In this document: positions 17,640-25,619 of the stretch, one piece after another
How positions within the stretch are numbered: the first letter of the stretch is position 1
How the letters are laid out: every line of letters begins with the position of its first letter
Assembly: GCF_021278965.1 (NCBI RefSeq)
Contig: NZ_CP065589.1
Location: forward strand, 1,679,001 to 1,743,000
Source of the DNA: Chryseobacterium capnotolerans
GTDB taxonomy: Bacteria > Bacteroidota > Bacteroidia > Flavobacteriales > Weeksellaceae
DNA: 64,000 nt
Direction: 5' to 3'
Position numbers and translations under genes: made by a program
The notes under the pieces: generated by a model
The model's input: the letters and a program-made list of their open reading frames with translations, nothing else
The model's database searches: none
Told to the model about the DNA's origin: nothing

Positions 17640-18664
17640 ATGGAAAAAAAGAAACCGTTTTGGTAACCGGAGGTTCAGGATTTATTGCCTGCTATTGTAT
17701 GATTGTTTTACTCAATAAAGGCTATAAAGTGAAAGCAACACTTCGTTCCCTTAAAAAAGCAGAACTGGTAAAAGAAATGCTTAAAGAAGGTGGAGTTACT
17801 TCTTTTGAAGACTTATCCTTTGCCGAAGCAGATTTACAAAATGAAGCAAGCTGGGAGAAAGCTGCTGAAGGATGTCAGTATGTTATTCATACAGCATCAC
17901 CTACTCCCAATACCGATGCGAAAACAGAAGAAGATTTTGTTATTCCTGCCAGGAATGGAGTGTTGTTTGTAATGCGTGCCGCAAAGAAAGCAGGCGTAAA
18001 AAGAGTGGTATTAACATCTGCTTTTGGGGCAGTAAGTTATGGAACACTTAAAGATACTCCTTATACAGAAGACGATTGGACTGTTCTTAATGATACTGTC
18101 TTTCCCTACCAGCGCTCTAAAACCATTTCCGAGAAAGCAGCCTGGGAGTTTATACAGAATGAAGGCGCAGGAATGGAGTTGTCTGTTGTTAATCCAACGA
18201 CAGTTATGGGACCTGTGTTATCGAATGATTATGCCCATTCTATCCAGATTATAAAACAGATGTTAAATGGAGAAATGAGAGGCTGTCCTAAGCTTATTAC
18301 AGGGTATGTGGATGTCCGGGATGTTGCAGATCTGCATTTTAGAGCTTTAACGATGCCTGAAGCGAGTGGACAACGTTTTATTGCTGTTGCAGGAGAAGCT
18401 TTGTCGATGCTGGATGTAGCCAACATCTTAAGGAAAAATTTAGGACATGTTGCCCATAAAGTCCCTAAAAAAGAATTGCCAAACTGGATCATAAGAGTGA
18501 TCTCGGTTTTCAATCCTAAAATAAAAATGATTACTCCTCATTTAGGTCTCATAAAAAGAGCAAGTAATGAAAAAGCAAAAAAAATATTAAATTGGAAGCC
18601 CAGAAGTGCAGAAGAGGCAATAGTAGATGCTGCAGAAAGTTTAATTAAATTTAATCAGGTTTAA
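17640..18664 (+). CDS. NAD-dependent epimerase/reductase (dihydroflavonol-reductase-like), start frameshifted as sequenced
   Basis: An extended short-chain dehydrogenase of about 341 residues. The Rossmann motif VTGGSGFIA is followed by TLRSLKKAE, the HTASPTP region, and the active-site tyrosine in YQRSKTISEKAA (YxxxK). These enzymes reduce or dehydrate carbonyl or sugar substrates; the substrate is unknown. The natural ATG is at 17640, but the A run at 17644-17650 has seven bases where eight are needed to keep MEKKETVLVTGG in frame; otherwise only a TTG at 17660 remains. First gene of a tight operon SDR-SDR-MBL-AraC, with 1 nt to the next gene. A 22-bp direct repeat lies 50 nt upstream. Confidence 0.85.
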
Positions 18665-18665
18665 A

Positions 18666-19319
18666 ATGAGAGTAATCATCACAGGAGCAACAGGATTAGT
18701 GGGTGAAGGAGTTTTATTGGTAGGTCTGAATCGTCCGGAAGTCACGGAAGTATTAACCATCACCAGAAAACCTTCAGAACATAAGCATCCTAAACTGAAA
18801 GAACTGATCGTAAAAGATTTTTCTGAAATTAAAAATTACAGCGCTGAACTAAACGGATATGATGCCTGCTTCTTTTGTGCAGGGGCAAGTTCTGTAGGCG
18901 AAACAGAAGAAAGTTTTACCCGAAAGACTTATGATTTTGTACTGCCTTTTGCCGAAGAATTATCTCGAATAAACAAAGCAATGACCTTTATATATGTCTC
19001 AGGAAATCGTACAGATAGCACAGAGAAAGGAAAAGTAATGTGGGCAAGAGTAAAAGGACGCACAGAAAATGCATTGCTGAAACTGCCTTTTAAAGCTGTT
19101 TATAATTTCCGTCCAGGATTTATGAGACCCGTAAAAGAACAAAAAAATGTTCGCTTTATTTATCGTTTTTTCGATGTCTTATCACCGGTTTGGTATTTAC
19201 TTTTTCCCGGTTGGATCTGTAAAATGGAAGAAGTAGGGCTCGCAATGATTCATTGTGTTGAAAAGGGGTATAAAAATACTGTTATGGAGGTAAAAGATAT
19301 AAAAGAAGCGGCCCGATGA
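18666..19319 (+). CDS. NAD(P)H-binding epimerase-like protein
   Basis: A 217-residue atypical SDR. The N-terminal TGATGLVGEGVLLVG is the glycine-rich NAD(P)-binding loop; ACFFCAGASSVG is the second strand region. The FIYVSGNRTDS segment and MWARVKGRTENALL take the place of the usual YxxxK catalytic site. A hydrophobic stretch VLSPVWYLLFPGWI near the end may touch the membrane. Start is 1 nt after the previous stop and the stop overlaps the next start (ATGA), so the three are surely co-translated. The substrate is unknown. Confidence 0.85.
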   Translation: MRVIITGATGLVGEGVLLVGLNRPEVTEVLTITRKPSEHKHPKLKELIVKDFSEIKNYSAELNGYDACFFCAGASSVGETEESFTRKTYDFVLPFAEELSRINKAMTFIYVSGNRTDSTEKGKVMWARVKGRTENALLKLPFKAVYNFRPGFMRPVKEQKNVRFIYRFFDVLSPVWYLLFPGWICKMEEVGLAMIHCVEKGYKNTVMEVKDIKEAAR

Positions 19320-20445
19320 AGAAATTTTTGACCATAATAAAAACAGGAGGAGCTGTTGTTCTGTGCCTCATTTTAATCATAGTAGTTATTGTCTACTTTT
19401 ATATGAAACAGCCGCAGTTTGGAGCATTACCTGAAGGAGAAAGACTGGAATTAGTAAAAAAATCAGCGCACTATAAAAACGGAAAATTCAGAAACCTTGA
19501 AGAAAAACCTGTGATCACTCCGGGCTACAGTTTTGTAGAAGAAATTTGGAAATCTCTGGCTGAAACCAATCCGCACACAGAACCTGAAGGTATTTTACCC
19601 TCCGTAAAAACAGATCTTAAGGCAATTTCACCTCATGACAATATTCTCGTCTGGTTTGGTCATTCGTCTTTCTTTTTACAGGTAGATGGAATTAAAATTT
19701 TAGTAGATACTGTCTTTAGCGGCAAAGCATCTCCTTTACCATGGGGTGTAAAAGCTTATAAAGGAAGTGATATATATACCGTGACTGATATGCCTGAGAT
19801 TGATTATATGCTACTTTCCCATGATCATTACGATCATTTGGATTATGAAACCGTAAAAGCTTTACAATCAAAAGTAAAATTTGTAGTTTGTGGATTGGGA
19901 GCAGGAGCTCATTATGAAAAATGGGGGTATAAACCGCAGCAAATTATTGAAAAAGACTGGGGTGGTAAGCTGGATGTAAAACAAGGCTTTACAATATATG
20001 CGGAAAATACTCATCATGCAGGAGGAAGAGGATTTACGGATTCACAGGCGCTGTGGTTGTCTTTTTTATCCAGTCACCTACACTAAATATATACTACAGT
20101 GGAGATGGTGGATACAGTGGCCGTTTTAAAAAAATAGCTGAAAATCATCCTGCTATAGATTGGGCAATCATGGAGTGCGGGCAATATAACAAAGCCTGGC
20201 AATCTGTACATGAATTACCTGAAGAGGTAGCTCTGGCAACTACAGAATTACAAGCTAAAAACCTGTTGCCAGTTCACCACTCAAAATTTACCCTGGCAAG
20301 ACATCCCTGGAATGAACCTCTTAACCGGATTTTTACCTTATCTCAATCAAAAAACTACCGCCTGGCTACCCCGATGATAGGGGAAATTGTAAGATTAGAT
20401 GATCGGTCTCAAGTCTTTAAACAATGGTGGAAAAACGTAAAATAA
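19316..20445 (+). pseudogene. MBL-fold metal-dependent hydrolase, frameshifted as sequenced
   Basis: A protein of about 376 residues once repaired. An N-terminal membrane anchor (AVVLCLILIIVVIVYFY) is followed by a metallo-beta-lactamase fold of the UlaG/NAPE-PLD type: WFGHSSFFLQVDG, then the metal motif HDHYDHLD, then YYSGDGGYSG and PVHHSKFTLA supplying later metal ligands. The T run at 20062-20067 has six bases where seven are needed; the frame stops at 20086 and continues in another frame from about 20068. All active-site residues survive, so a sequencing error is likely. It overlaps the previous gene by 4 bp and ends 6 nt before an AraC gene. Confidence 0.85.
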
Positions 20446-20451
20446 TACAAC

Positions 20452-21231
20452 ATGAAGATCACTGAAATAAAATCCTGTTTTGTGGGACCTGTTATTTCTC
20501 CTGAACAGTTTATAACAGAGCATTTTTTCCTTTTCCTGGCAAAAGGGACAATGAATGGATATGACGGAAATAAACACTATACCCTTAAGCCGGGAGACAG
20601 CTGTATGGTAAGAAAAAACAGGCTGGCCCGTTATAATAAACAGAAAGATAATAATGAATTTGAAAAGGTGATTTTTATCTTTGATGAATTATTTTTGAAA
20701 GAATTTCAAAAAAAACATAGCTTGTCATTTCAGAATTTTCATTCAAAAGATGCATTTATTTCTATAAAAAAAGATAAACTGATAGATCATTTTTTAATTT
20801 CATTAGAACCCTATTATACAGATTCAGGGAATATCAGTACTGCGTTTTCTGATTTAAAAAGAGAAGAACTTTTACTTATTCTCCTGCAGATACATCCTGA
20901 ATTATCTGATATTCTTTTTGATTTTGGAATTCCTGGCCGTTTGGATCTTGAACAGTTTATGCAGAAAAATTATAAGTTCAATGTGAATGTAGAACGGCTT
21001 GCTTTTCTTACAGGGCGTAGTCTATCAGCATTTAAAAGAGATTTTAAAAAGATTTTTGATGATACACCCAATCGTTGGTTAGTGAAAAGAAGATTACAGG
21101 AAGCTCGTTTTCTTATTGAAGAGAAAAAACTAAGGCCGGGTGATATTTATCTTGATCTCGGTTTTGAAGATTTCTCACACTTTTCTTTTGCTTTCAAAAA
21201 AGAGTTTGGAATATCAGCCAAAAGTCTTTAA
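20452..21231 (+). CDS. AraC-family transcriptional regulator
   Basis: A 259-residue protein with an N-terminal cupin-like sensing part (LKPGDSCMVRKNRLARY) and a C-terminal AraC double helix-turn-helix: VERLAFLTGRSLSAFKRDFKK and DIYLDLGFEDFSHFSFAFKKEFG. It is the last gene of the SDR-SDR-MBL operon, 6 nt after the MBL gene, so it probably controls this operon. The direct repeat at 17552-17590 is a candidate site. Effector unknown. Confidence 0.88.
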   Translation: MKITEIKSCFVGPVISPEQFITEHFFLFLAKGTMNGYDGNKHYTLKPGDSCMVRKNRLARYNKQKDNNEFEKVIFIFDELFLKEFQKKHSLSFQNFHSKDAFISIKKDKLIDHFLISLEPYYTDSGNISTAFSDLKREELLLILLQIHPELSDILFDFGIPGRLDLEQFMQKNYKFNVNVERLAFLTGRSLSAFKRDFKKIFDDTPNRWLVKRRLQEARFLIEEKKLRPGDIYLDLGFEDFSHFSFAFKKEFGISAKSL

Positions 21232-21286
21232 CAGCAGGAAACAGATCTTTACCATTAAAAAACATACAAATAAACAAAAGACTTCA

Positions 21287-21302
21287 TAACTTTGTATATT
21301 TG
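21287..21302 (+). promoter_or_regulatory. Two adjoining -7 boxes before the second AraC gene
   Basis: TAACTTTG (21287-21294) and TATATTTG (21295-21302) both match TAnnTTTG and abut each other, 20-28 nt before the ATG at 21323. Confidence 0.5.
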
Positions 21303-21322
21303 AATTTTACAACTGATTGAGT

Positions 21323-22261
21323 ATGGAGAAAATAGCCCATTCTTCACTGGATGATTTTTACAGAGAAATGACCGCTAAACTAGGGAAAAGCCTGGAAGAT
21401 ATTTTTCCTAAAGGCCTCCATAAAGATATCGGCCATTTTAATGTGTTTGATATTGCCCAGACTCTTGAACGGGTTAAAAATACTTCAGAAATGCCGTATA
21501 ACAGGAGGAAGTATTACAAAATTAGCCTGATCAGAGGGAAGAACAGAGCGGAGTATGCCGATAAGACGATATCCATAGAACACAATGCATTGTTATTTGC
21601 CACTCCAAAGGTTCCTTATCATTGGATTCCGGAAGACACCCGGCAATCCGGTAGCTTTTGTGTATTTACGGAGGATTTTTTTATAAGAGAAACCTCCCAC
21701 AATACCTTAGAAAATTTACCTATTTTTCAGCCCGGAGCAATTCCCATCTTTGAAATTAATGATGAACTGGCAGATGAATTAGAATTACTTTTTAAAAAGA
21801 TAAAAAATGAAATAGATTCAGATTATGTATTTAAATATGATCTGATCAGAAATTACGTGTGGGAGCTTATTCATTACGGTCAAAAGTTGCAGCCTGCTTC
21901 AAAAATTCCAGTTTCAAAAGATGCTTCAATGAGGGTGGTTTCTTTATTTATAGAATTGTTAGAAAGGCAGTTTCCTATAGAATCCCTTGAACAGAGATTA
22001 CAATTAAGAGCCGCAAATGATTATGCAGAAAGGCTGTCCGTACATGTTAATTATCTCAACAAAAGATTAAAAGAAAGTACCGGAAAAACCACGACGGAAT
22101 TTATCGGTGATCGTATCATTCAAGAAGCAAAAATTCTTTTGAAGCAAACCCAATGGAATGTATCTGAAATTTCTTATGCTCTTGGTTTCGAAGAAATTGC
22201 CCATTTTTCAAACTTTTTTAAAAGAAAAACCACATTTACCCCTTTAGAATTTCGATCCTGA
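21323..22261 (+). CDS. AraC-family transcriptional regulator
   Basis: A 312-residue regulator. The N-terminal part (FNVFDIAQTLERV..., YYKISLIRGKNRAEYADK) is an AraC-type cupin; the DNA-binding end shows ADYAERLSVHVNYLNKRLKESTGKT-like first HTH and NVSEISYALGFEEIAHFSNFFKRKT second HTH. The start at ATG 21323 is preferred over TTG 21317. It has its own promoter and stands directly before the SDR gene at 22349, which it may control. Confidence 0.87.
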   Translation: MEKIAHSSLDDFYREMTAKLGKSLEDIFPKGLHKDIGHFNVFDIAQTLERVKNTSEMPYNRRKYYKISLIRGKNRAEYADKTISIEHNALLFATPKVPYHWIPEDTRQSGSFCVFTEDFFIRETSHNTLENLPIFQPGAIPIFEINDELADELELLFKKIKNEIDSDYVFKYDLIRNYVWELIHYGQKLQPASKIPVSKDASMRVVSLFIELLERQFPIESLEQRLQLRAANDYAERLSVHVNYLNKRLKESTGKTTTEFIGDRIIQEAKILLKQTQWNVSEISYALGFEEIAHFSNFFKRKTTFTPLEFRS

Positions 22262-22348
22262 TTTGAATTTTGCAAATTTCGGATTGATTTAGGTAAACTC
22301 TTTCTACTGTAAATGCCCCAACTTTGTATCACTAAAACAACCAAAAAT

Positions 22349-23113
22349 ATGGAAGCAAAAACAAAAATAGTATTGGTAACCGGAGGAAGCCGCGGATTAG
22401 GTAAAAACTCAGCCCTTAAAATTGCCCAAAAAGGACTGGATGTTATCATTACATATAGAAGCAATAAAGAAGAAGCAGAAGCTGTAGTGGAGGAAATAAA
22501 AGCAATGGGCAGAAAAGGAACAGCTTTTCAGTTAGATACTAAAGATCGTAAAAGTTTTGATGCATTTGTGAAAAACGTTACTGATTACGTAAAAGAGACT
22601 ACTGGAAATGCTGCTATTGATTACCTTGTGAATAATGCAGGAACCGCTTTATATGCTCCAATTACAGAAGTAACGGAAGAGCAGATGGATGATATGCTGG
22701 ATATTCATTTCAAAGGAGTCTTTTTCTTAACTCAAAAATTATTGCCTTTCATCAATGATGGGGGAGGAATTATCAATATCTCTTCTGGATTGGCCAGATT
22801 TGCAACACCTGGTTCATCTGTATATGGTTCTATAAAAGCAGGAGTGGAAATGTTGACTAAATATATGGCCAAAGAATTGGGCTCCAGAAAAATAAAAGCA
22901 AATGTAATAGCGCCAGGCGCTATTGAAACCGATTTCGGAGGCGGAAGAGTAAGAGATAATAAAGAAATCAATGATATGATAGCTGGTTCAACAGCTTTAG
23001 GAAGAGTAGGGCTTCCCGACGATATTGGTGGAGTGGTGGCATTTCTATGCACTGATGATGCAGGATGGATTAACGGGCAAAGAATTGAGGCTTCAGGAGG
23101 AATGTTTCTTTAA
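22349..23113 (+). CDS. Short-chain dehydrogenase/reductase
   Basis: A 254-residue classical SDR. NAD(P) loop TGGSRGLGKNSA near residue 11, NNAG at about 95, catalytic Ser in INISSGLARF, and YGSIKAGVEMLTKYMAKEL (YxxxK). The end DGWINGQ-like DAGWINGQRIEASGGMFL is typical of beta-ketoacyl-reductase-like members. The start is set at MEAKTKIVLVTGG; the frame upstream of it is not protein-like and lies over a promoter-like CAACTTTG. A bidirectional terminator at 23173 follows. Confidence 0.9.
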   Translation: MEAKTKIVLVTGGSRGLGKNSALKIAQKGLDVIITYRSNKEEAEAVVEEIKAMGRKGTAFQLDTKDRKSFDAFVKNVTDYVKETTGNAAIDYLVNNAGTALYAPITEVTEEQMDDMLDIHFKGVFFLTQKLLPFINDGGGIINISSGLARFATPGSSVYGSIKAGVEMLTKYMAKELGSRKIKANVIAPGAIETDFGGGRVRDNKEINDMIAGSTALGRVGLPDDIGGVVAFLCTDDAGWINGQRIEASGGMFL

Positions 23114-23172
23114 AAGACAGCATCAATAATATAATATTTCATAATTTTTTTCTGGTATACAAGTAAAACAAG

Positions 23173-23206
23173 AAGAACCGGTAAAGCATGCCGGTTCTTT
23201 TATTTT
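23173..23206. terminator. Bidirectional terminator between the SDR gene and peptide E
   Basis: Stem AAGAACCGG/CCGGTTCTT with a 9-nt loop, T run on the plus strand. It can end both the SDR transcript and the single-gene peptide E transcript on the minus strand (stop at 23220). Confidence 0.8.
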
Positions 23207-23219
23207 TTATAATTGTCTA

Positions 23220-23393
23220 TTAGTCGATCGGATCAACAGGAATGGGCGGCTGGCATTCTTGTTCCCTGCATCCTGACCCATAATAATAACAGTAGTCTCC
23301 GTAGATTTTACATGTTACGTCTCCTCCGCCTGTGATCATTTTCAGTTCATTCTTGGCTAATTTTTTTCCTCTGTTTAAATGTTGCTTGTTCAT
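23220..23393 (-). CDS. Double-glycine leader peptide E (single-gene unit)
   Basis: A 57-residue peptide. Leader MNKQHLNRGKKLAKNELKMITGG; core GDVTC KIYGDY C YYYGSG C REQE C QPPIPVDPID. Four cysteines at spacing x6-x6-x4. It differs from its relatives by having Gly instead of Leu/Met after GG and a Tyr-rich middle (six Tyr in a 12-residue stretch). It is its own transcription unit, with the shared promoter-like element 28 nt before the start and a terminator beyond the stop. Confidence 0.8.
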   Translation of the reverse strand: MNKQHLNRGKKLAKNELKMITGGGDVTCKIYGDYCYYYGSGCREQECQPPIPVDPID

Positions 23394-23421
23394 GGTTTGA
23401 TATTTAAAGAGTTACATATGA

Positions 23422-23453
23422 CGAATATACGGAAAATATCAAATATAAATCCC
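23422..23453 (-). promoter_or_regulatory. Shared promoter-like element upstream of peptide E
   Basis: Minus strand: GGGATTTA, 3 nt, TTGA, 9 nt, TATATTCG. Same order and nearly the same spacing as at 17436 and 24198. Confidence 0.6.
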
Positions 23454-23530
23454 GTATTAGGGATAAATAAGCTTTGTGATGATCTCAAACTAATGTGTTT
23501 GTTGTCTTGTATTGAAATAACAGCATGTGA

Positions 23531-23566
23531 AAACAAAAGTCCATCCCTTTTTGAGATAGACTTTTA
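23531..23566 (-). terminator. Terminator of the three-gene GG-peptide operon
   Basis: Arms AAAAGTCCATC and GATAGACTTTT pair at 10 of 11 positions; read on the minus strand the hairpin ends in TTTTGTTTTC. It lies 30 nt after the last stop at 23596. Confidence 0.7.
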
Positions 23567-23595
23567 AGTAGATTAATAACGGTATTAATTTAGGA

Positions 23596-23751
23596 TTAAA
23601 AAGGAGCTTTACATTCCGGTTCACCGCAGTATTTCCCATATTCTTTACATTCTGTAAAACCTTCCGGCCTGCATATTTTTAAGCCACCTTTGATGGTGAT
23701 CAATTGTTTTTTGTTCAGTTTTCTACCGTTAAGTTGAATGTTGTTTTTCAT
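23596..23751 (-). CDS. Double-glycine leader peptide F (operon 3, last gene)
   Basis: A 51-residue peptide. Leader MKNNIQLNGRKLNKKQLITIKGG; core LKIC RPEGFTE C KEYGKY C GEPE C KAPF. Four cysteines at spacing x7-x6-x4 and a very short tail after the last cysteine. It follows peptide G after 27 nt. Lys/Glu-rich, so net charge is close to neutral, unlike cationic bacteriocins. Confidence 0.8.
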   Translation of the reverse strand: MKNNIQLNGRKLNKKQLITIKGGLKICRPEGFTECKEYGKYCGEPECKAPF

Positions 23752-23778
23752 AGTTTAGATTTTATAGATTGATTGTTA

Positions 23779-23973
23779 TTAAGGTCTGCATATTTTTTGC
23801 CCGCAATGAGGTGAAATCATAGCACAGCCATTTTCATCAACATTGGTGGGGCATGGCTCCATATGAGGCAGGCAGATTTTCTGAGCAGGCATGCAGTCAA
23901 GCATACCCCCTGCAATAATTTTTAATTCCTTTTTACTGAGTTTTTTTGCTTGTAGAGAAGTGTATTTTTTCAT
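23779..23973 (-). CDS. Double-glycine leader peptide G (operon 3)
   Basis: A 64-residue peptide from ATG 23973 (ATG 23985 would add four residues). Leader MKKYTSLQAKKLSKKELKIIAGG; core MLDC MPAQKI C LPHMEP C PTNVDENG C AMISPH C GQKI C RP. Six cysteines; paralogue of peptide D, sharing EPC, NGC, ISP and CGQKxCRP. It follows peptide H after 24 nt. The presence of a six-cysteine form in both operons suggests the whole cluster was duplicated. Confidence 0.8.
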   Translation of the reverse strand: MKKYTSLQAKKLSKKELKIIAGGMLDCMPAQKICLPHMEPCPTNVDENGCAMISPHCGQKICRP

Positions 23974-23997
23974 GATAGTGATCATTTGGTTATTGTT

Positions 23998-24168
23998 TTA
24001 ATTCAAAGGCTCTCTGGGTTGTTCCGGCTTACATTGGTCTTCTGCACATTTAGGATGATACTGTCTGCATCTTAATGAAGGATCAAGACACATTAAAAGT
24101 CCTCCGTTGATGGTTCGCAGTTCTTTTTTATTAAGTTTCTTAGCGTTTAGGGATACTTTGTTTTTCAT
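23998..24168 (-). CDS. Double-glycine leader peptide H (operon 3, first gene)
   Basis: A 56-residue peptide. Leader MKNKVSLNAKKLNKKELRTINGG; core LLMC LDPSLR C RQYHPK C AEDQ C KPEQPREPLN. Four cysteines at spacing x6-x6-x4. The CLDP start links it to peptide C of operon 1. First gene of the three-gene operon, with the shared promoter-like element 29 nt upstream of its start codon. Confidence 0.8.
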   Translation of the reverse strand: MKNKVSLNAKKLNKKELRTINGGLLMCLDPSLRCRQYHPKCAEDQCKPEQPREPLN

Positions 24169-24197
24169 GATTCTGATTTTTAATGAGTTGTATATTA

Positions 24198-24229
24198 CGA
24201 ATATATGAAAAGTTTCAACAGTAAATCAC
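24198..24229 (-). promoter_or_regulatory. Shared promoter-like element upstream of GG-peptide operon 3
   Basis: Minus strand: GTGATTTA, 3 nt, TTGA, 9 nt, TATATTCG. Third copy of the element also found at 17436 and 23422. Confidence 0.6.
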
Positions 24230-24331
24230 CTATTGAAGAAAAATATTAATAAAGATATGCCTTTTTATACTTGAAAAAAATGAATAAGTTCTCTATTGAT
24301 AAGTAAAAAAACAGGCAGTTTTTGAAAATGC

Positions 24332-25480
24332 TTATACTTTTGAAAGGTTTTCAAGGGCTCTTTCCAGGGTTTCCTGTTTCTTGGCAAAGCATAACCTGAT
24401 CACATTTTCATTCAGCTTGTTTTTGTAAAATGAAGAAAACGGAACACTGGCCACCTTATGATTGATCGTCAGTTCACTGGCAAAATCGAAATCATTTTTA
24501 TCTGAAATTTTAGTGTATTTTACAGCCTGAAAATAGGTCCCTTCACAATCCAATAATTCAAAAGAAGTTCCTGAAAGCCCCTTTCTCAGAAAATCTCTTT
24601 TTTCCTGAAAGAACTGATTAAGATGAAGATAATGTTCATCATTTTTCATATACTCTGCCAATGCAAGCTGAATAGGAGTATTCACACAAAAAACATTAAA
24701 CTGATGTACTTTTCTGAACTCATCCATTAAAGCTTTGGGAGCAGCACAATATCCCACTTTCCAGCCTGTAACATGGAAAAGTTTTCCAAATGAAGCCACA
24801 AGAAGACTTCTTTCTTTAAGTTCAGGATATTTACAGATGCTTAAATGCTGTTTTCCATCAAAAACAATATTTTCATACACTTCATCACTTAAAATAAGAA
24901 TCGAAGTGCCTTTTACCAATTGAATCAATTCATTAATATCTTCCTCCTTTAAGATTTTTCCAGATGGATTATTCGGATTATTGAGAATAATCATTTTGGT
25001 TTTATCGTTTACCAGACTTTTTACAGTTGCCCAGTCGATTTGATAATCCGGCGCTTTCATTTCAAAACGTTTTACAATACCTCCAAAAAGCTCCACAGTA
25101 GGCTCATAGCAGTCGTAAGCAGGTTCAAAAATAATGACTTCATCATCTTTTTTGATAAAAGCAGCAATAGTGGTAAAAATAGCTTGGGTCCCGCCTGCAG
25201 TAACTGTAATTTCCGAATCCGGATGATAAGAACTCTGGTGGCTGTTTTCAATTTTTCTTGCGATTTCTTCCTTTAGGCCCATCATTCCTCCTAATGGAGC
25301 ATATTGATTAAAACCTTTTTTTACAAAGTGATCTACATTGTTTAATAATTCGGAATCCGGCATGAAATCAGGGAATCCCTGAGAAAGGTTGATTGCTTCA
25401 TTTTCATTGGCCAGCTGCGTCATTTGGCTGAAAATAGTAGTTCCCACATTGGAAAGTTTTGATAAAGGAAGTTGTATCAT
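24332..25480 (-). CDS. PLP-dependent aminotransferase, methionine/aromatic type (YbdL-like)
   Basis: A 382-residue class I/II aminotransferase. SQGFPDF and GFNQYAPLGG are typical of the kynurenine/methionine aminotransferase branch; NNPNNPSGK holds the Asn that contacts PLP, LSDEVYENIVF the Asp/Tyr, and SFGKLFHVTGWKVGY the Schiff-base lysine. It probably recycles 4-methylthio-2-oxobutyrate to methionine. The start at MIQLPLSKL (25480) matches the usual N-terminus; the frame extends to an ATG at 25534. It lies just downstream of the GG-peptide promoter region but reads in the same direction from its own upstream region. Confidence 0.9.
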   Translation of the reverse strand: MIQLPLSKLSNVGTTIFSQMTQLANENEAINLSQGFPDFMPDSELLNNVDHFVKKGFNQYAPLGGMMGLKEEIARKIENSHQSSYHPDSEITVTAGGTQAIFTTIAAFIKKDDEVIIFEPAYDCYEPTVELFGGIVKRFEMKAPDYQIDWATVKSLVNDKTKMIILNNPNNPSGKILKEEDINELIQLVKGTSILILSDEVYENIVFDGKQHLSICKYPELKERSLLVASFGKLFHVTGWKVGYCAAPKALMDEFRKVHQFNVFCVNTPIQLALAEYMKNDEHYLHLNQFFQEKRDFLRKGLSGTSFELLDCEGTYFQAVKYTKISDKNDFDFASELTINHKVASVPFSSFYKNKLNENVIRLCFAKKQETLERALENLSKV

Positions 25481-25619
25481 AAAAACAGATTTTGTTGATA
25501 CCGAATTTAATGAATTATTTAAAATGTTGCTCATTTAAATACTTCTATTATTATCAATGTTTCTCATGCTGTAAAAATTCTTTTTAGACAGTGTACAGTA
25601 TTTATAAGAGTTTTTTTTT

